Made by a program: the position numbers and the translations under genes
Shown here: positions 15,789-27,300 of the stretch, piece after piece
Layout of the letters: every line of letters starts with the position of its first letter
How positions within the stretch are numbered: the stretch's first letter is position 1
From: Actinomycetota bacterium
GTDB taxonomy: Bacteria > Actinomycetota > Actinomycetes > S36-B12 > UBA10799
Assembly (NCBI GenBank): GCA_030837445.1
Contig: JAUPKM010000508.1
Location: forward strand, 1 to 31,291
DNA length: 31,291 nucleotides
Direction: 5' to 3'
Notes under the pieces: generated by a model
The model's input: only the letters and a program-made list of their open reading frames with translations
Told to the model about the DNA's origin: nothing
The model's database searches: none

Positions 15789-16664
15789 TTATCTCCGGAT
15801 CCGACCGTGCCTGACTGACTCATTGATCTTGTCGATGTGCTCACTCACCCAACGGGGGTTGCGGCGATTCTGGTCAAACTCGTCCTGGGAGATGAGGCTG
15901 TTCAGGGGCTGCCCCCCGCCGACATCCGGCGTGGGCTCGCTGCCGTTCACACTCCCAAGAGCTTCCTTCCGTGCGGCTTCGGCGACCTCGCGCTCGCGCT
16001 TCGCGAGCAGTTGCTTCTGCTCGGCTTCCCAGGCGGCCTTTTCCTTCTTGTTCCGTTCGGTGGCCTTGCGTTCGCTCAGTTGCTCCACCACGTCGTCGAT
16101 GAAGGCGAGACGACTCGTCGCAGCGTCCCCCTCGTAGCGTTTGTTCGCGAGGGTTGTCTGGACCTCTGGCGGCAGGCGGTTCCACATGGCCATCAGGAGG
16201 TTGTCGGCCGCGCTCATGCTGGTCTCGACCGCCTTCTTGGCCTGTTCCTGCTCCGCCTCGATCTCCTTCTGGCGCTCGACGTACTTAAACGGATCCTCGT
16301 CGCGCAGGCGCTTCAGCTCGGCTTCTTTCTCCCGAGCCTCGCGCTCCGCTTCCCACCTGGCCTGGCGCTCGCGGGCTTGTCGGTCGGCGAGCTCGCCAAC
16401 CTTGCCGGCCAACCTGCGGGATCGCCGCAAGGCCTCTTCGGGGTCAACTGTCTCGAACCACTTCCAGTAGTCCACATCGGGGGTCGGGCTCTGGGTTGGG
16501 GCAGTCGCCGTCTCCGGCTGAGTCGCCGTGGACTGAACCGGTGTGGACGGAGCGACCTGCGCCTCACCAGGGGTACTCGGCGCCGTTGGCTCTGGTGGAT
16601 TCGCCGTCGTCGGGCTCGAAGGGGCCGGCGTGGGTTCGGCTACCGCACTTGCCGTATCGACCAT
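15789..16664 (-). CDS. Scaffold-like protein (291 aa)
   Basis: A GTG eleven codons upstream lies inside the terminator hairpin, so ATG at 16664, preceded by AAGGGGGGACAG, is preferred. Residues ~2-62 are Pro/Thr/Ala/Ser-rich and probably disordered. ~63-235 are long, highly charged helices with coiled-coil character (ADRQARERQARWEAEREARE, EKEAELKRLRDEDPF, KKEKAAWEAEQKQLLAKRER). The C-terminal ~35 residues (SQDEFDQNRRNPRWVSEHID, then a basic helix ending GRIRR) resemble the capsid-binding end of scaffolds. Scaffolds direct capsid assembly and leave the finished particle. Placement directly upstream of the capsid gene supports this strongly. Confidence 0.86.
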   Translation of the reverse strand: MVDTASAVAEPTPAPSSPTTANPPEPTAPSTPGEAQVAPSTPVQSTATQPETATAPTQSPTPDVDYWKWFETVDPEEALRRSRRLAGKVGELADRQARERQARWEAEREAREKEAELKRLRDEDPFKYVERQKEIEAEQEQAKKAVETSMSAADNLLMAMWNRLPPEVQTTLANKRYEGDAATSRLAFIDDVVEQLSERKATERNKKEKAAWEAEQKQLLAKREREVAEAARKEALGSVNGSEPTPDVGGGQPLNSLISQDEFDQNRRNPRWVSEHIDKINESVRHGRIRR

Positions 16665-16686
16665 CTGTCCCCCCTTGCTGGGCAAC

Positions 16687-16721
16687 AAAAAAGGCACCGC
16701 GCCGATTGAACGGCGGGTGCC
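16687..16721 (-). terminator. Rho-independent terminator before the scaffold gene
   Basis: Reading the minus strand, arms GGCACC-CGCCG and CGGCG-c-GGTGCC pair around a TTCAAT loop with one bulged C, giving an 11-bp GC-rich stem followed by six T (16692-16687). This is a strong intrinsic terminator. It stands 22 bases before the scaffold ATG and would end messages coming from the giant gene and the 509-residue gene, or act on the leader of the promoter just upstream. Confidence 0.85.
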
Positions 16722-16750
16722 CTCTCTAAAGGGTTTGTCCCCTAAGTCTT

Positions 16751-16779
16751 AGTATATGTCACGTTGAAGTCAGACGCAA
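16751..16779 (-). promoter_or_regulatory. Candidate sigma-70-type promoter for capsid operon
   Basis: On the minus strand TTGCGT (16779-16774) and TATACT (16756-16751) are separated by 17 bases. The -10 box matches the consensus at five of six bases, the -35 at three. A start near 16744 would give a leader of about 80 bases containing the terminator. It is the only good promoter-like site seen in a gap and lies in a local AT-richer stretch. Scanning was by eye. Confidence 0.5.
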
Positions 16780-16807
16780 GGCCAATCGCCCGTGTGCTAC
16801 TCCCACC

Positions 16808-18337
16808 CTAGAATGAGCCAGGCATAAGCGGCGCCTGGTATCCCGGTGGCGCCTGTGTCGCTCTCTGCTTGGCAAGTGCGGCCTGTACAGCCTGGCTGGC
16901 CGCGTCCTGGGCCTGCTGGAGATTCGCCGGTACGTCGAAGGGCACGCCCGGCGTGCGGCCGGGGTAAGCACCACCCGGCATCGCCTGATTCGTCAGGCTC
17001 TGGCCCAGAGTGGTGGGGTTAAACGGGAACGGCGCCGCCATCGGGGCGTTATAGGTGACCGGAGCGTAGCCCCCCGACCCGAGAGAGTTTAGGGCCGTTT
17101 GGAAGTTCTGCATGCTGCCCTTCGGGACCATGAAGGGCAGGGAACTGACAGTAGTCTGGGCGCCGAGTTGCCCCATGTTCGTCGCGTAGCTGATATCCTG
17201 GTTGCGCTCGCTCGACTGAATCTGGCGGTTCTGGGCCTCCACGGCCCGGGACTTGAACCAGTCGGAGACGCGCTGGTTGGCGGCTTCGGCCTGGGCTTTG
17301 CCCTGATCGACGGAGATCTGGTTGGTAGCGACGGCGTTCCTGATCCTGGCGTTCTCGATGTCGAGTGCGTGCATGACCTGCGCGTCTTTGTCAGCCTGCG
17401 CAGCGGCAGCCGCCTTGGACGGGTTGTAGTTGGGGTTATCTACCCAACCCCCAGAGCCGTCTGACCTCTGCTCCCAGTATCGCGGCTGATCCTCTCCAAC
17501 AGGGGTCGTCGGGCCAACCTTCGTGACCTTGGGCCGCTCGGGGATAACTGCTTGTACCTCCCGCGTCGTCGTGTTGATCCGATTAACCGATCCATTCGGC
17601 CCGCTACGGAGCACCCAATCAGGATCCTTCGTCTTAGCGTTGACCTTGAGAACACCCCATGTGTCATCCATGTTCTGCTGGATAACAACACTGTCGTTGT
17701 CCTTCCAGGTATAGGTGTACACCATGCCATTGCCAGTCCACTGCTTAGCGGGCTGTCCTGGGTTCTCCCCCTTCTCTACCGCAATGTGCTTGATGTCCTC
17801 GGGCAGCGACGGATCCGGCTCGAATGGCGCCGTCCCGGGCTTCGCTGCTGTGGCTGTCGCGGCCGTGCCCGGCGTGGCTACTGGCTTCGGCGTTGCCGCC
17901 GGCGCTGGTGTCGCCGCTACTACGTCCGGTGTAGCAGTTGCTCCAGGCGGAGCAGTAGCCGGACCGGCTACCGGAGTCGGCGTCCCTGTCGGAGCCACAA
18001 CCTTCGACCACCCAGACGCACCTACGTTTGCCACCGGAACGTTGCTTACCTGTGGCATCACAGTGGGAGTAGGTGTTCCCCACGGAGTCGCGCCTATCGG
18101 AGTCGGCGTGGCTGTTGGCACCGCACGAGCAGGGACGACCGTATTCGCCGGGGCCGGAGCACCCCCGGTATCCTCGGGGATCTGCCCCTGCATCAGCATG
18201 GCGATCTGGTCATCGGTCAGCCACGCATTGTTCGCACGGATGCCAGCAACGATTGTCGGATCGTCGTATCCCACCTGGCGTGCGTACTGAATCGAGTCGA
18301 TGATGGCCTGATAGGTCTCCGGGTCTGGTCCTGGCAT
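16808..18337 (-). CDS. Pro/Ala/Thr-rich virion-associated protein (509 aa)
   Basis: ATG at 18337 follows AAGGGGGAT, 26 bases after the giant gene's stop. Residues ~5-50 are helical (ETYQAIIDSIQYARQVGYDD, TDDQIAMLMQGQ). ~55-195 are low-complexity Thr-Pro/Ala repeats, ~200-320 a beta-like domain (GNGMVYTYTWKDNDSVVIQQ, TWGVLKVNAKTKDPDWVLRS), ~320-400 long helices (DKDAQVMHALDIENARIRNA, KAQAEAANQRVSDWFKSRAV) and the C-terminal ~110 are Gly/Pro/Ala/Met-rich. The layout suggests an extended internal or minor virion protein, maybe ejected with DNA together with the giant neighbour. It is not a recognisable portal. Function unknown. Confidence 0.82.
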   Translation of the reverse strand: MPGPDPETYQAIIDSIQYARQVGYDDPTIVAGIRANNAWLTDDQIAMLMQGQIPEDTGGAPAPANTVVPARAVPTATPTPIGATPWGTPTPTVMPQVSNVPVANVGASGWSKVVAPTGTPTPVAGPATAPPGATATPDVVAATPAPAATPKPVATPGTAATATAAKPGTAPFEPDPSLPEDIKHIAVEKGENPGQPAKQWTGNGMVYTYTWKDNDSVVIQQNMDDTWGVLKVNAKTKDPDWVLRSGPNGSVNRINTTTREVQAVIPERPKVTKVGPTTPVGEDQPRYWEQRSDGSGGWVDNPNYNPSKAAAAAQADKDAQVMHALDIENARIRNAVATNQISVDQGKAQAEAANQRVSDWFKSRAVEAQNRQIQSSERNQDISYATNMGQLGAQTTVSSLPFMVPKGSMQNFQTALNSLGSGGYAPVTYNAPMAAPFPFNPTTLGQSLTNQAMPGGAYPGRTPGVPFDVPANLQQAQDAASQAVQAALAKQRATQAPPGYQAPLMPGSF

Positions 18338-18362
18338 GGTCGTATCCCCCTTCTGGGCCTGC

Positions 18363-21300
18363 CTACGACGCCGGGCTGGCTTCGAGCAGCCGCCGGCGAT
18401 CTTCCTTGTTCATCTCCAGCACACGCTTCATGAAAGTAGACGCCCCAATCTCCTTCCGTGTCTGTGCCCCCGCCTGCGCCTTCGCCATCGCCATCAGCGT
18501 CTGGAGCATCACCGCTTTCTGGCCGTTCGTCGCTTTCTGGTAGTTTGCCGACGTGATCGCCTTCCCGAGCAACTCGTGGACCTTCTGCCCGATGGTCCGC
18601 TCATAGAGTACCTGCTCCTCATGACTGAGCGGTACCCCCTGCAACGTCTTGCCCGAGACGTCGATGTTGACGCTGAAGCCCCTCTCCCGGAGCCGTCCCA
18701 GCTCGTCGTAGAGTGGATCCTGCTCGATCTGCCCGAGTGGGAACGGCAGGAACGTGAGCGCCCCAGCGTCGGCTCGCTGGCGAGGGTTCCCGAGTGGCGT
18801 CAGTGCCGGCGGGATCGACTTCGACCACCCCGGCTGCCGGGCAGCGATCACCTGGATGAGTCCCTCAGGATCCTTCACCTCCGGGTCGGTCGCCCGTGCC
18901 ACCGCAGCCAGGAAGCCACCGTAGGGCACAAAGGACGTCGTCAGTCCCTCTGCTGCCTGGCGAGCGTAGCGATTCGGGTCAACGGTGGCCTGGATGATGT
19001 CGAGCACGCCCCGCAGGCTGTTCATCTCGATCCAGAACCGAGCCGTCTCACTGAAGGTGGTGCCGGCGAACGTCGTGACGGCGTCCGTGACTTGCTGCTC
19101 CAGCGGCTTAGCCACAAGCGCGCCCCGCCCGAGGCCCTTGATCGCGGCCGTCTGCGCTTCCCCGAGCGCGCATCCCAGAGCGAGAGGCACCGCCCAGGCG
19201 CCCGAGAGGTTGTTCCACTTGACCCACTTGTCGCCGATCTTGACCGCGAAGGTCTGGCCGCCCCGCGCCAGCCACTCCTTGCGCTCGTCAGGGTCGGAAG
19301 GTCCGAAGGCAGTCATCGTCCCCGCCAGCGCCATCCCGTAGCCGATTGCGGTGAGTCCGAATCCGAGAAGCGCCGCCCCCCGGACAAGTGCCGCGTGCTC
19401 ATAAGTGCCCAGCGCGACCTCAGTCTCGCCCCTGGCCTGTGCCTCGGCCTTCGCCCGTCCGACGATCTGCCCCGCCTTGAGCAATCCGAGTGGCGTCCGC
19501 TCGAGGCCCATCTGGGTGATGCTGGCCGCCGTCTCGAACATCGGGATAGCGATTTTCCCGAGTGCGGTCTGACGGAACCGCTGGACAGCCCCGATGAACT
19601 TCCCCTGGTCCTTCTCGTGCCCGATCATGAAGGCACTACGCCTGCCCTCTTCGCCCGCCCGCTCCAACACCCAGGCGTAATCGGCCATGTTCGCCTTGAC
19701 GTAATCCACGCCCTTGCCGGTCCGCTGGCTAATCAGGGTAGCGTAGGCTTCGATGGAGCCAGCTTCCGAGAGTGTCCGGGCGAAGTCGCCGGTGGCGCCC
19801 ATGATCCGCAGCGTGCGGTTCAAGGGCCAGAGCGCGGCGTTCAGTGGCTTGAAGCGGCTGCTCAGGATGTCCGCCTTGTAGGTGCCGATGTTCCGGAGCG
19901 GCATCGACGAGACACCCGTCGTGAAGGTCTTCCGCCACTCGTCGAGTGCCAGTGTCACCGCGTGGACCTGGCCCATCAACTCGGCCGCGGCCATTCGGAA
20001 GGTCGCCGCACTCTCGCGCCCCTGCGCTCTGGCCAGCGGTATCTCGACGATGGGCGCCATTACCCGAGTCGGAATCTTCGACGTTGCCTCCAAGACCGAG
20101 CTGAGGAAGTCGAGCGTCAACGTCCGTGGCCCGGTCAGCATCGACGAGACCCGGGCGGCGTGGATGTAATCCCACGCCTTCGGGTCGGCAAGGGTGCTGG
20201 CGAATCGTCCGGCTGCCCGCGGGTCAGCCCAATCGACCTTCGCCATCTCGGCACCGATCTCGGCTATCTGCTCCGGCGTGGCGTTCTTTGGCATCAGCTT
20301 CCGAATCTGCGCCTGGTTCGCCATCGCCAGGTACTCACGGGTCACCTGCTCGGACTGCTGACCCACGTCCCGCAGGTGCTCGGCTAGCGCCTGGGCGAAG
20401 GGGGCCATATCCGCCTGCCAGTGCATCCCGGTCATGTGGCTGGTGGCGAGGTGCTCGCGGGCCAGCCCCTCGGCAAGCCGGCGACTGTTCGTCTTAACCG
20501 TCTGGCCGCGCTCATCCTGATACTCGTAGTCTATCGACCCGAGTCCCAGGATGTGGCGGACAAGCGCCGCCGTCTCGCGGGCCGTATCCTGATCGATCCG
20601 CCGCCGGACCTGGCGCTCGACCTGTGCCTGTGCCCGTCCGTAGCCCGACTCCTCTTCCGTGATCCTCGCCCGCAGGGTACGCTGCATCCGTCCCGCTGCC
20701 TGTCGGATGAGCTTGCCCCGCAGTTCCGCCTCGGCCATCTTCTGCTCGGTGGGCGAGAGGGCGGGTTGTGCCGACACGACTGGCTCGGGCTGCTCTTCGA
20801 GCGTATTCTGCTCCGAGAGGAGCCTCGCGATGTCGGCCAGCCGTCCATCCCGCCGGGCCTGCGCGATCTGGTCCCGGAGTCGCTGGATGTTGCGGTCGCG
20901 CTCGCTCGTGTCAGCCGCCGCCTTAGCCTTCTGCTCCCGGACCTGCGCGCGAATCTGCTCAGTCAGTTGGGTGGAGAGCGGCGCCTTCTCGGCCTGCAGT
21001 CGCGCTACGTCGTCGAAGTTCCCAGCATCCCGGGCCGCCTTGATCCGGTGGTCGATCTCGACGATCCGCTCGGCCAGACGTGGTGCCCGACCCTTCGCGG
21101 CAACTCGCTCCTGGTACTGCCGCACCTGCACGTCGGCGTAGCCGGATGCGGCTGCCAGTTCTGCCAGCGCGACGTTCGCCTCTGCGTCCAACTCCGGGTC
21201 ATAGGCGCCGAGCGCCTTCATCTTGTCGATGATCTTGACCTGCGCCCGCGCCCAATCCGTCTCTGCGCCTTTCTGGACGCCCTTCTCCAGCTTCCCGAGG

Positions 21301-24300
21301 AAGACGCCCTCCCCGGTCAACTCCCGCGTGACCCGGCGAGCGATCACCCGCTCGATGTCCTTCGCCATCTTCTGGTCGACAATCCGCTGTAGTTCTTCCT
21401 CGGACAGATCCGGCCGCTGGCGGTTCAGCCGCTTGACGACCTGCTCCCTGATCTGCTCCTCCAACTGCCCGAGGAGCACCTGGCGGTCTTCCTCGATACT
21501 GTCAACCTGAGCGTTATCCCCGGCCTCTCGGGCCGTGTTCTGCTCGCGGTTCAAGACGACCAGTTGCTCGGAGAGCGACGGCGCCTCTTCCCCCTCGGCC
21601 ATCAGGCGCTTCTGCTCGGCCAGGATCCGCCGCCCGGCCTTCTCGACGAGGGCGCGGGTCACGTCATCGGGCGCTGGCTGGGCTGGCTGGGCTGGCCTCG
21701 GACGCTTCGCCATGCGCTCCCGAACCAGAGCACCCAACTGCTCGGCCAGTTTGTCCCGCTCGGCCTTGATCCGGTCGGCCTCTTCCCAATCGCCGGCTTT
21801 CTGCGCCGCCTTTATCCGGTCGTCAGCATCGGCCACGCGCTCGGCGAGTATCGCCATCGGCGACTTAGCCCTTGGCGCCGCTGGCTGTACTGGTGCAGTC
21901 GGCTGGATCACCGGCGCGGCTTGTCCCGCCTTCCGCAGACTGGCCTTAACCGAGTTCGTCGCGGCATCGTATCTCCACTCACCGACCTCGTACCCACGCT
22001 CGCGGGCTAACTGGCGAATCGCCGCGATCTTCGCGAGGGCCTCGGCGCTCGGCCGGGGAGTCACTGGCGGCGTGCTCGGCACCGCTGGCTGCTCGGGCGC
22101 GCCCGCGATCTCGCCCTGGAAGAGGATCCGGGGCTCGCCGGCAAGCGATACCGTGAGTTCGCCCTTCGCCAGCGCCGCCTCGATGTCGGCCACGATCTTC
22201 GCCCGCTCTTCCTCGACCGACTGCCCCCGCCGGGTCATTACCTGCCAGTACCGAGCGGCGAGCGTCTCCTCGTCGCCGGTCGGAATCGGCGTCGTCTGGG
22301 GCGCCGGCGCTGGCTCGGCCACAGGAGTGACTCGTCCCTCTTCCTGTGCCTCCAACTCGTCGGCTACGCGCCGCGCCTCCGGGCTGATCGGAGCCGGTGG
22401 GGCCTCTGGCGCGACTTCTTCCACCTGTGGCGCGCCTGGCAGGTTCACATCAGGCAGCGTCTTCGCCGCCTCGTGCTCCAGGATGGCGAGCAGGTCTTCG
22501 AGGTGCTGCCGAGCGCGGCCGTTCAGCTTCCCGTCGCCAGACTCGACCTCGGCCGAGACCTGATCGACGAAGTGCTTCAGATAGCCGTAGTCCCGGCCGA
22601 TGGTCTTGGCGAGATCGACCCGCATCTGGATCTTCAGCGAGTTAAGCGCCCGCCCGGCTTCGCCACCCCGGCGGTTCAGTGCCGACCACAGGATGGCCTG
22701 ATCGGTGCTCAGGTCCGCCAGCCGCCCTTCCATCGTGGCCTTGTCCACATCAGACAGAGTACGCTCCTCGGCCTTGAGAGCATCCTGCAGCTTCCGGATG
22801 GCCGCCATGTTCTCGGCTGCTGCGGCGCGGACTACTTGCAGATCGGCCGTGATCTGGGCTGGCGGTGCGTCTCGCCACAACTCGGCCATGTCCTTCGGGG
22901 AGAGGCCGGCGTACTGGCTGGCGAGGGCAATCGACTCGTCCCAGCCAATCTTCTCCTTGCCCGGACGGGCCACCTTGTAGGCAGCTATCGCCTTCTCGGC
23001 CAGCGCCTTCGGCAGCGACCAGTACCCGGTGCCCACCAGGTGAAGGAACATCACCTGATCGTCGGGGACACCCTCCGCTGGCGCGGTGCCGGTTGGCGGG
23101 GTCGGGGGAGTCGTCGCGGGTGGCTGTGCGGCCTCTGCCGGCTGCTCTGCGGGCACGGCAGGGACCTCGGCCGGTGGCTGCTCTGCGGCGACCGGCTCGG
23201 TAGTGGGAGCTGGCTGCTCGGGTGTGGTAGTCTCGGCAGCCGCCGTCTCCCTCGGCAATGGCGTCTCGGAGAGCATCCGGTCGAACACGCCCCGGACCTC
23301 GTCCGTGAGATTCACGTCGATGGCGCTGCCCTGGATGCTGCGATAGATGTTCGCCAACCATTCCTTGAACTTCTGGAAGACGGCCCGGAGCGCATCACTC
23401 GGCGCCGACCCATCGGCCAGATACCGCTCGAAGCCCCGGGCGAACTTCTCCTCGGCGGCGATATCCCAGACGCCATCCTTCGCCCCGGCCCACTCACCAG
23501 CGATAGTCAGGTCTTCGGCGGGTAGGTCGCGGCGGAAGACGTGTCCCAACTCGTGGACGACCGTCGAGATGTCCGCGCCTTCGAGAGCGTGCAGGACGAC
23601 CCGGCCGTCTGCGAGGAACTCGGCGGCGCCCTTCTCGTTCTGGGGAAGTGTCCTGGTTTCGCCTTGCAGGACTGCTGGCCCAGTTGGAAGCTGCCCCGTC
23701 TCCGTCCCCACTACCCTCTTCGCCACATACTCGTCCGGCGCCATCCCGAGCACCCGCGCCCGAGCCTCGACGAGTGCCATCGCGGCATCGGCCTGCTCCG
23801 GCGTGGCGTGGAACTGGCCGATCAGGTCCTGGCGGAAGGCGGTAGCGGTGTAGGGCGTCGTGGGGGCGTTGGCGGGTGTAGCTGTAGGCTCGGGCGCCTG
23901 AGTAGTGGGTGGCACCTCTACGGGCGTAACCGGTTGCTCGGGTGCCGTCACCGCCGGCGCCGGACTGACCCTCTGCACCACGACCTTCCGGCTGCCCTCG
24001 TCGTAGACCATGCCCCCGGGAACCTTGCCCGTCTTGACGTACTGATCGAGACGGCGCGCCTCGGTACCCGAGAGTGCTCCCCGCGTTCGGCGCCCTGCGA
24101 TCTCCTCTACCGTCACCGGCCCGGTGTACGCCCCCGGCGGCTCGGGTGGAACCAGGCGTGTTGGGCCAGATGTCGGTGCCTGCGCGGCGGGCTTCTCGCC
24201 TGCCTCGACCACCTTCCCCGCATAGTCCTTGACCACCGTCCAGGCCGTCGTGCCCTCGCGAGGCTTCAGCCAGCCGCCGAGCGTGCCGTCCTTCTCGACG

Positions 24301-27300
24301 GCACGGGTCCACTCGGTCTTGCCGGTCTTCGTCGTGTACTCAACGATGGTCCGGCCGTCCTCGCTCACCAGCACCCTGTGGGGCATCCCGTTCTTCTCGA
24401 AGGGTGCGGTCCACTTCTCGACCTGGCCCGTCTGGCGCTCTGTGACTGATGGTAGCGGGCGGGTCTCGGCCGGCTCGGTGTAGCGAACGAGGAATGGGTC
24501 GTAGCGGGGGCCTGTGCCCGTCGGTTCTGGCTGAGTCGGTCGTAGGAACTCCGGACTGACCTCGGGGGATGGGCCAGGTGGTGGTGCGCCGGGCGTACCC
24601 TCACGGGCCTCGCGACGCAGGCGGGCGATGGCGGTCTGATCTGATGGAGGCATAGTCTCGGCTGGAGGGACCGGCTCCACCGGTGGCTGTTCGGACACGG
24701 GCGCGGTGCCAACTTCGGCCTCACCGGTAGTCGTGGGTTCGGTTACTGGCGGTGTCTCGACAGCCGGAGTCGTCTCGACCGGGGGAGGGATCTCCTCTGT
24801 AGGCGCAGTGACCACCGGGGTTTCTGCCACAGGGGAAGGTGCCTCGATCGGTACTTGCTCGGTAACAGGTTGTGGCGCCTCCTCGGTAGTTGGTTCTGCC
24901 TCGCCCGGCAACTGCTCCAACACGGTCGGCAGTAGCCGCTCCGGCTCGACTGGCGCAAGCGGGTTCCCGTGCTCGTCGGTAGGCGGCGGCGGAAGCAGAC
25001 TCCTCTCAATGTCACGCTGCTCTTGCAGCAGTCCGCGCATGTGCGCCGCCTCGGAGAACCTTGCCCGGACCTGCTCGCGGTAGGTCTTGAGGCTCTGCTC
25101 CTGGACGACGAGTGTATCCTGTGCATGATTCAGTGATCCGTTGAGTCTACGCCATTCGTCGGTCATGGAGTACACCACGAGTCCACCCGTGGGAATGTCT
25201 CCCGAGTCGTAACGCTGGGAGATCCAGTAGATCGTCCCGTCGGGGTGGCCCCCGTTGCGAAGTCCGATCAACGCGCCGGGCCGCTGTTGTAGTATCCTCC
25301 GCTTAATGCCCAGTTGCTTATCGCGGTCCGTGGGTTCTACATCGACATAATACGACGCCGGTTCGGCGTGAATCATCACGTCGAATCCCCAGTACTCTCC
25401 GACCTTGATGGACTTGATGGCGCGCCCGAGGCTCTTTGTCATCTGTTCGACAAGAGCGTCTCCGGCCTCCCTTCGTGCGTCAGAAGTTGCCAGATCGAAT
25501 GTACGTTCATTAACCCGAACGACCTGCTTCGCGGTCCTCGCCAGCGTGATGTCACGTTCCATCTCCGCGATTGTGGCCCGCGTTCTGGCGATAGACTGTG
25601 GCAGCCATTCGACCTGACTCCGTGCATCAGTCACCCGGGTCAGCCACGAGGAGTAGAGCATCCGGAGCACGCCAAGCTCGGCCTCGACCTGGGCACGTCG
25701 CATGATCAGCGGGTTATCCCACATCCCTGCCCGGATCTCGGCGCTGGCATCCGACAGGTCTTGAATATCCTCCACGGTGCGCTCGGAGAAGCCGGGCCGC
25801 ATGAGTTGGTTGATACCCCGGATCTTCTCGTCGATGGTCTGCCAGATGAACCCGTCCATCGATCGCTCGGTCGCGTAGGCGAAGATCCGCACACCCTTGC
25901 CGGGGTCGGTTATGGTAATGTGGTCGTTCTCGTCGTAACTCCACGCCTTCGGTCCGTAGACCTCGTTCCCCTGCCGGAGCAGTCGCCCCTCGCGCTGCTC
26001 CACATCTCGCGGGCGCCACGGAGCATCGACATGATGCAGTGCGGCAAGGCGCTTCTGGATGTTGACGCCAGCGCCGATCTTCTCCGTCGAGCCGACGATG
26101 ACCCGGATCCGCCCCTCGTTCACGCTCTCGAAGACCTGTTGGAGCTTCTTGCCCTCGTACTCAGTTGCGAAGACGACTTCCTCCCGAGGGACGCCAGCGG
26201 CGACCAGATAGTCCTTAATCCGGTTGTAGGCGTCGTTCTCGGCCCGCTTCTCCTCGTCGGTCAGTACCCCGATCACATCGTCGTCGTTAAGCTCCGCGAG
26301 CGCCTCCTGAACCGCCGTCGAGACAACGCCAGAAGATGGCTCCTCCTGACCACTCTCCGCTGCCTCGTTCTCGGCCTTGCGCCTGGCAACCTCCTGCGCG
26401 GCCTTGCTCTTCTTCCCCTCTTCCCCAAGCACCTTGGGCACACCGAGATCGAGCAGAATCGCCTGCGCGCCCCGGTCGCCCTTCGTCTCGGTCCAGATTC
26501 TATGGACCTCTTCGGCCACTCGCTGCAACTTGTCGGAGTTGAAGAGGGCATTCTTCCGACCGTCCCCGACAAGCTTCAGCATGTTATCGTCTTTCGGATT
26601 GACACCCCCACGTTTGATCGCTGCCTCACGGGCTTCGATGTCCCGCTGAATCTCCCAGAACTTATCAGTGGCGTGAGCGATGATGATGTCGCGTTTCCCG
26701 CCGAGCAATCGGGGTATGGGAAGCTCGACGGTCGCGGGGTCAAGCACATCGGCAACCTGCCGGAAGAGCGTCATCAGCTCAGCCGCGTTCTGGAATCGCC
26801 GGAACCGCTCGGTCGGGACGAAGACCCCCGAGACTGCTTGCTCCATCCTCGTCGATGTCTCGCCATAGGTGTTGGCCCAGGCGTCGAAACGGTGCATCCC
26901 GATTTTCTCGAGGGTGCCGTGCATCAGGTAGCGCATCATCGTCCAGCACTCGGCGATGGTGTTGCTGATCGGCGTGCCCGTGGCGAACACGACGCCCTGC
27001 CCGTGGTGGGCCTCCAGGATCGTCTGCACCTTGACGAAGGCGTCGAAGGCCCGTTGCGACTGGGTGTTCGGCAGTCCCTTGACCCGGTCGCGCTGGGTGA
27101 CGAAGCCTAGGTTCTTGAAAAGGTCCGCCTCGTCGATGAACAGACTGTCGATTCCGATGTCTTCCCAGGTCATAGTCAGGTCTTGCCGAGCGATGATGGC
27201 AGCGTTCAGATCATCCAGGCGCTTCTGCATCGCGTCAATCCGCGCCTGGATCACCTTCTCGGGTGATCCCCTCGAACGTCGCGGCTTGTTCCCCTGACGG

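Noticed and set aside
16665..16697. GTG start eleven codons upstream in the scaffold gene
   Set aside because: It lies inside the terminator stem and lacks an SD; ATG at 16664 has one.
18336..20387. 683-codon open frame on the plus strand
   Set aside because: Antisense to the end of the giant gene, with Arg/Leu/Pro-rich low-quality sequence and no ribosome site; a shadow.
25314..27110. 598-codon open frame on the plus strand
   Set aside because: Antisense to the helicase region, whose motifs are clear on the minus strand. No plausible domain or SD.
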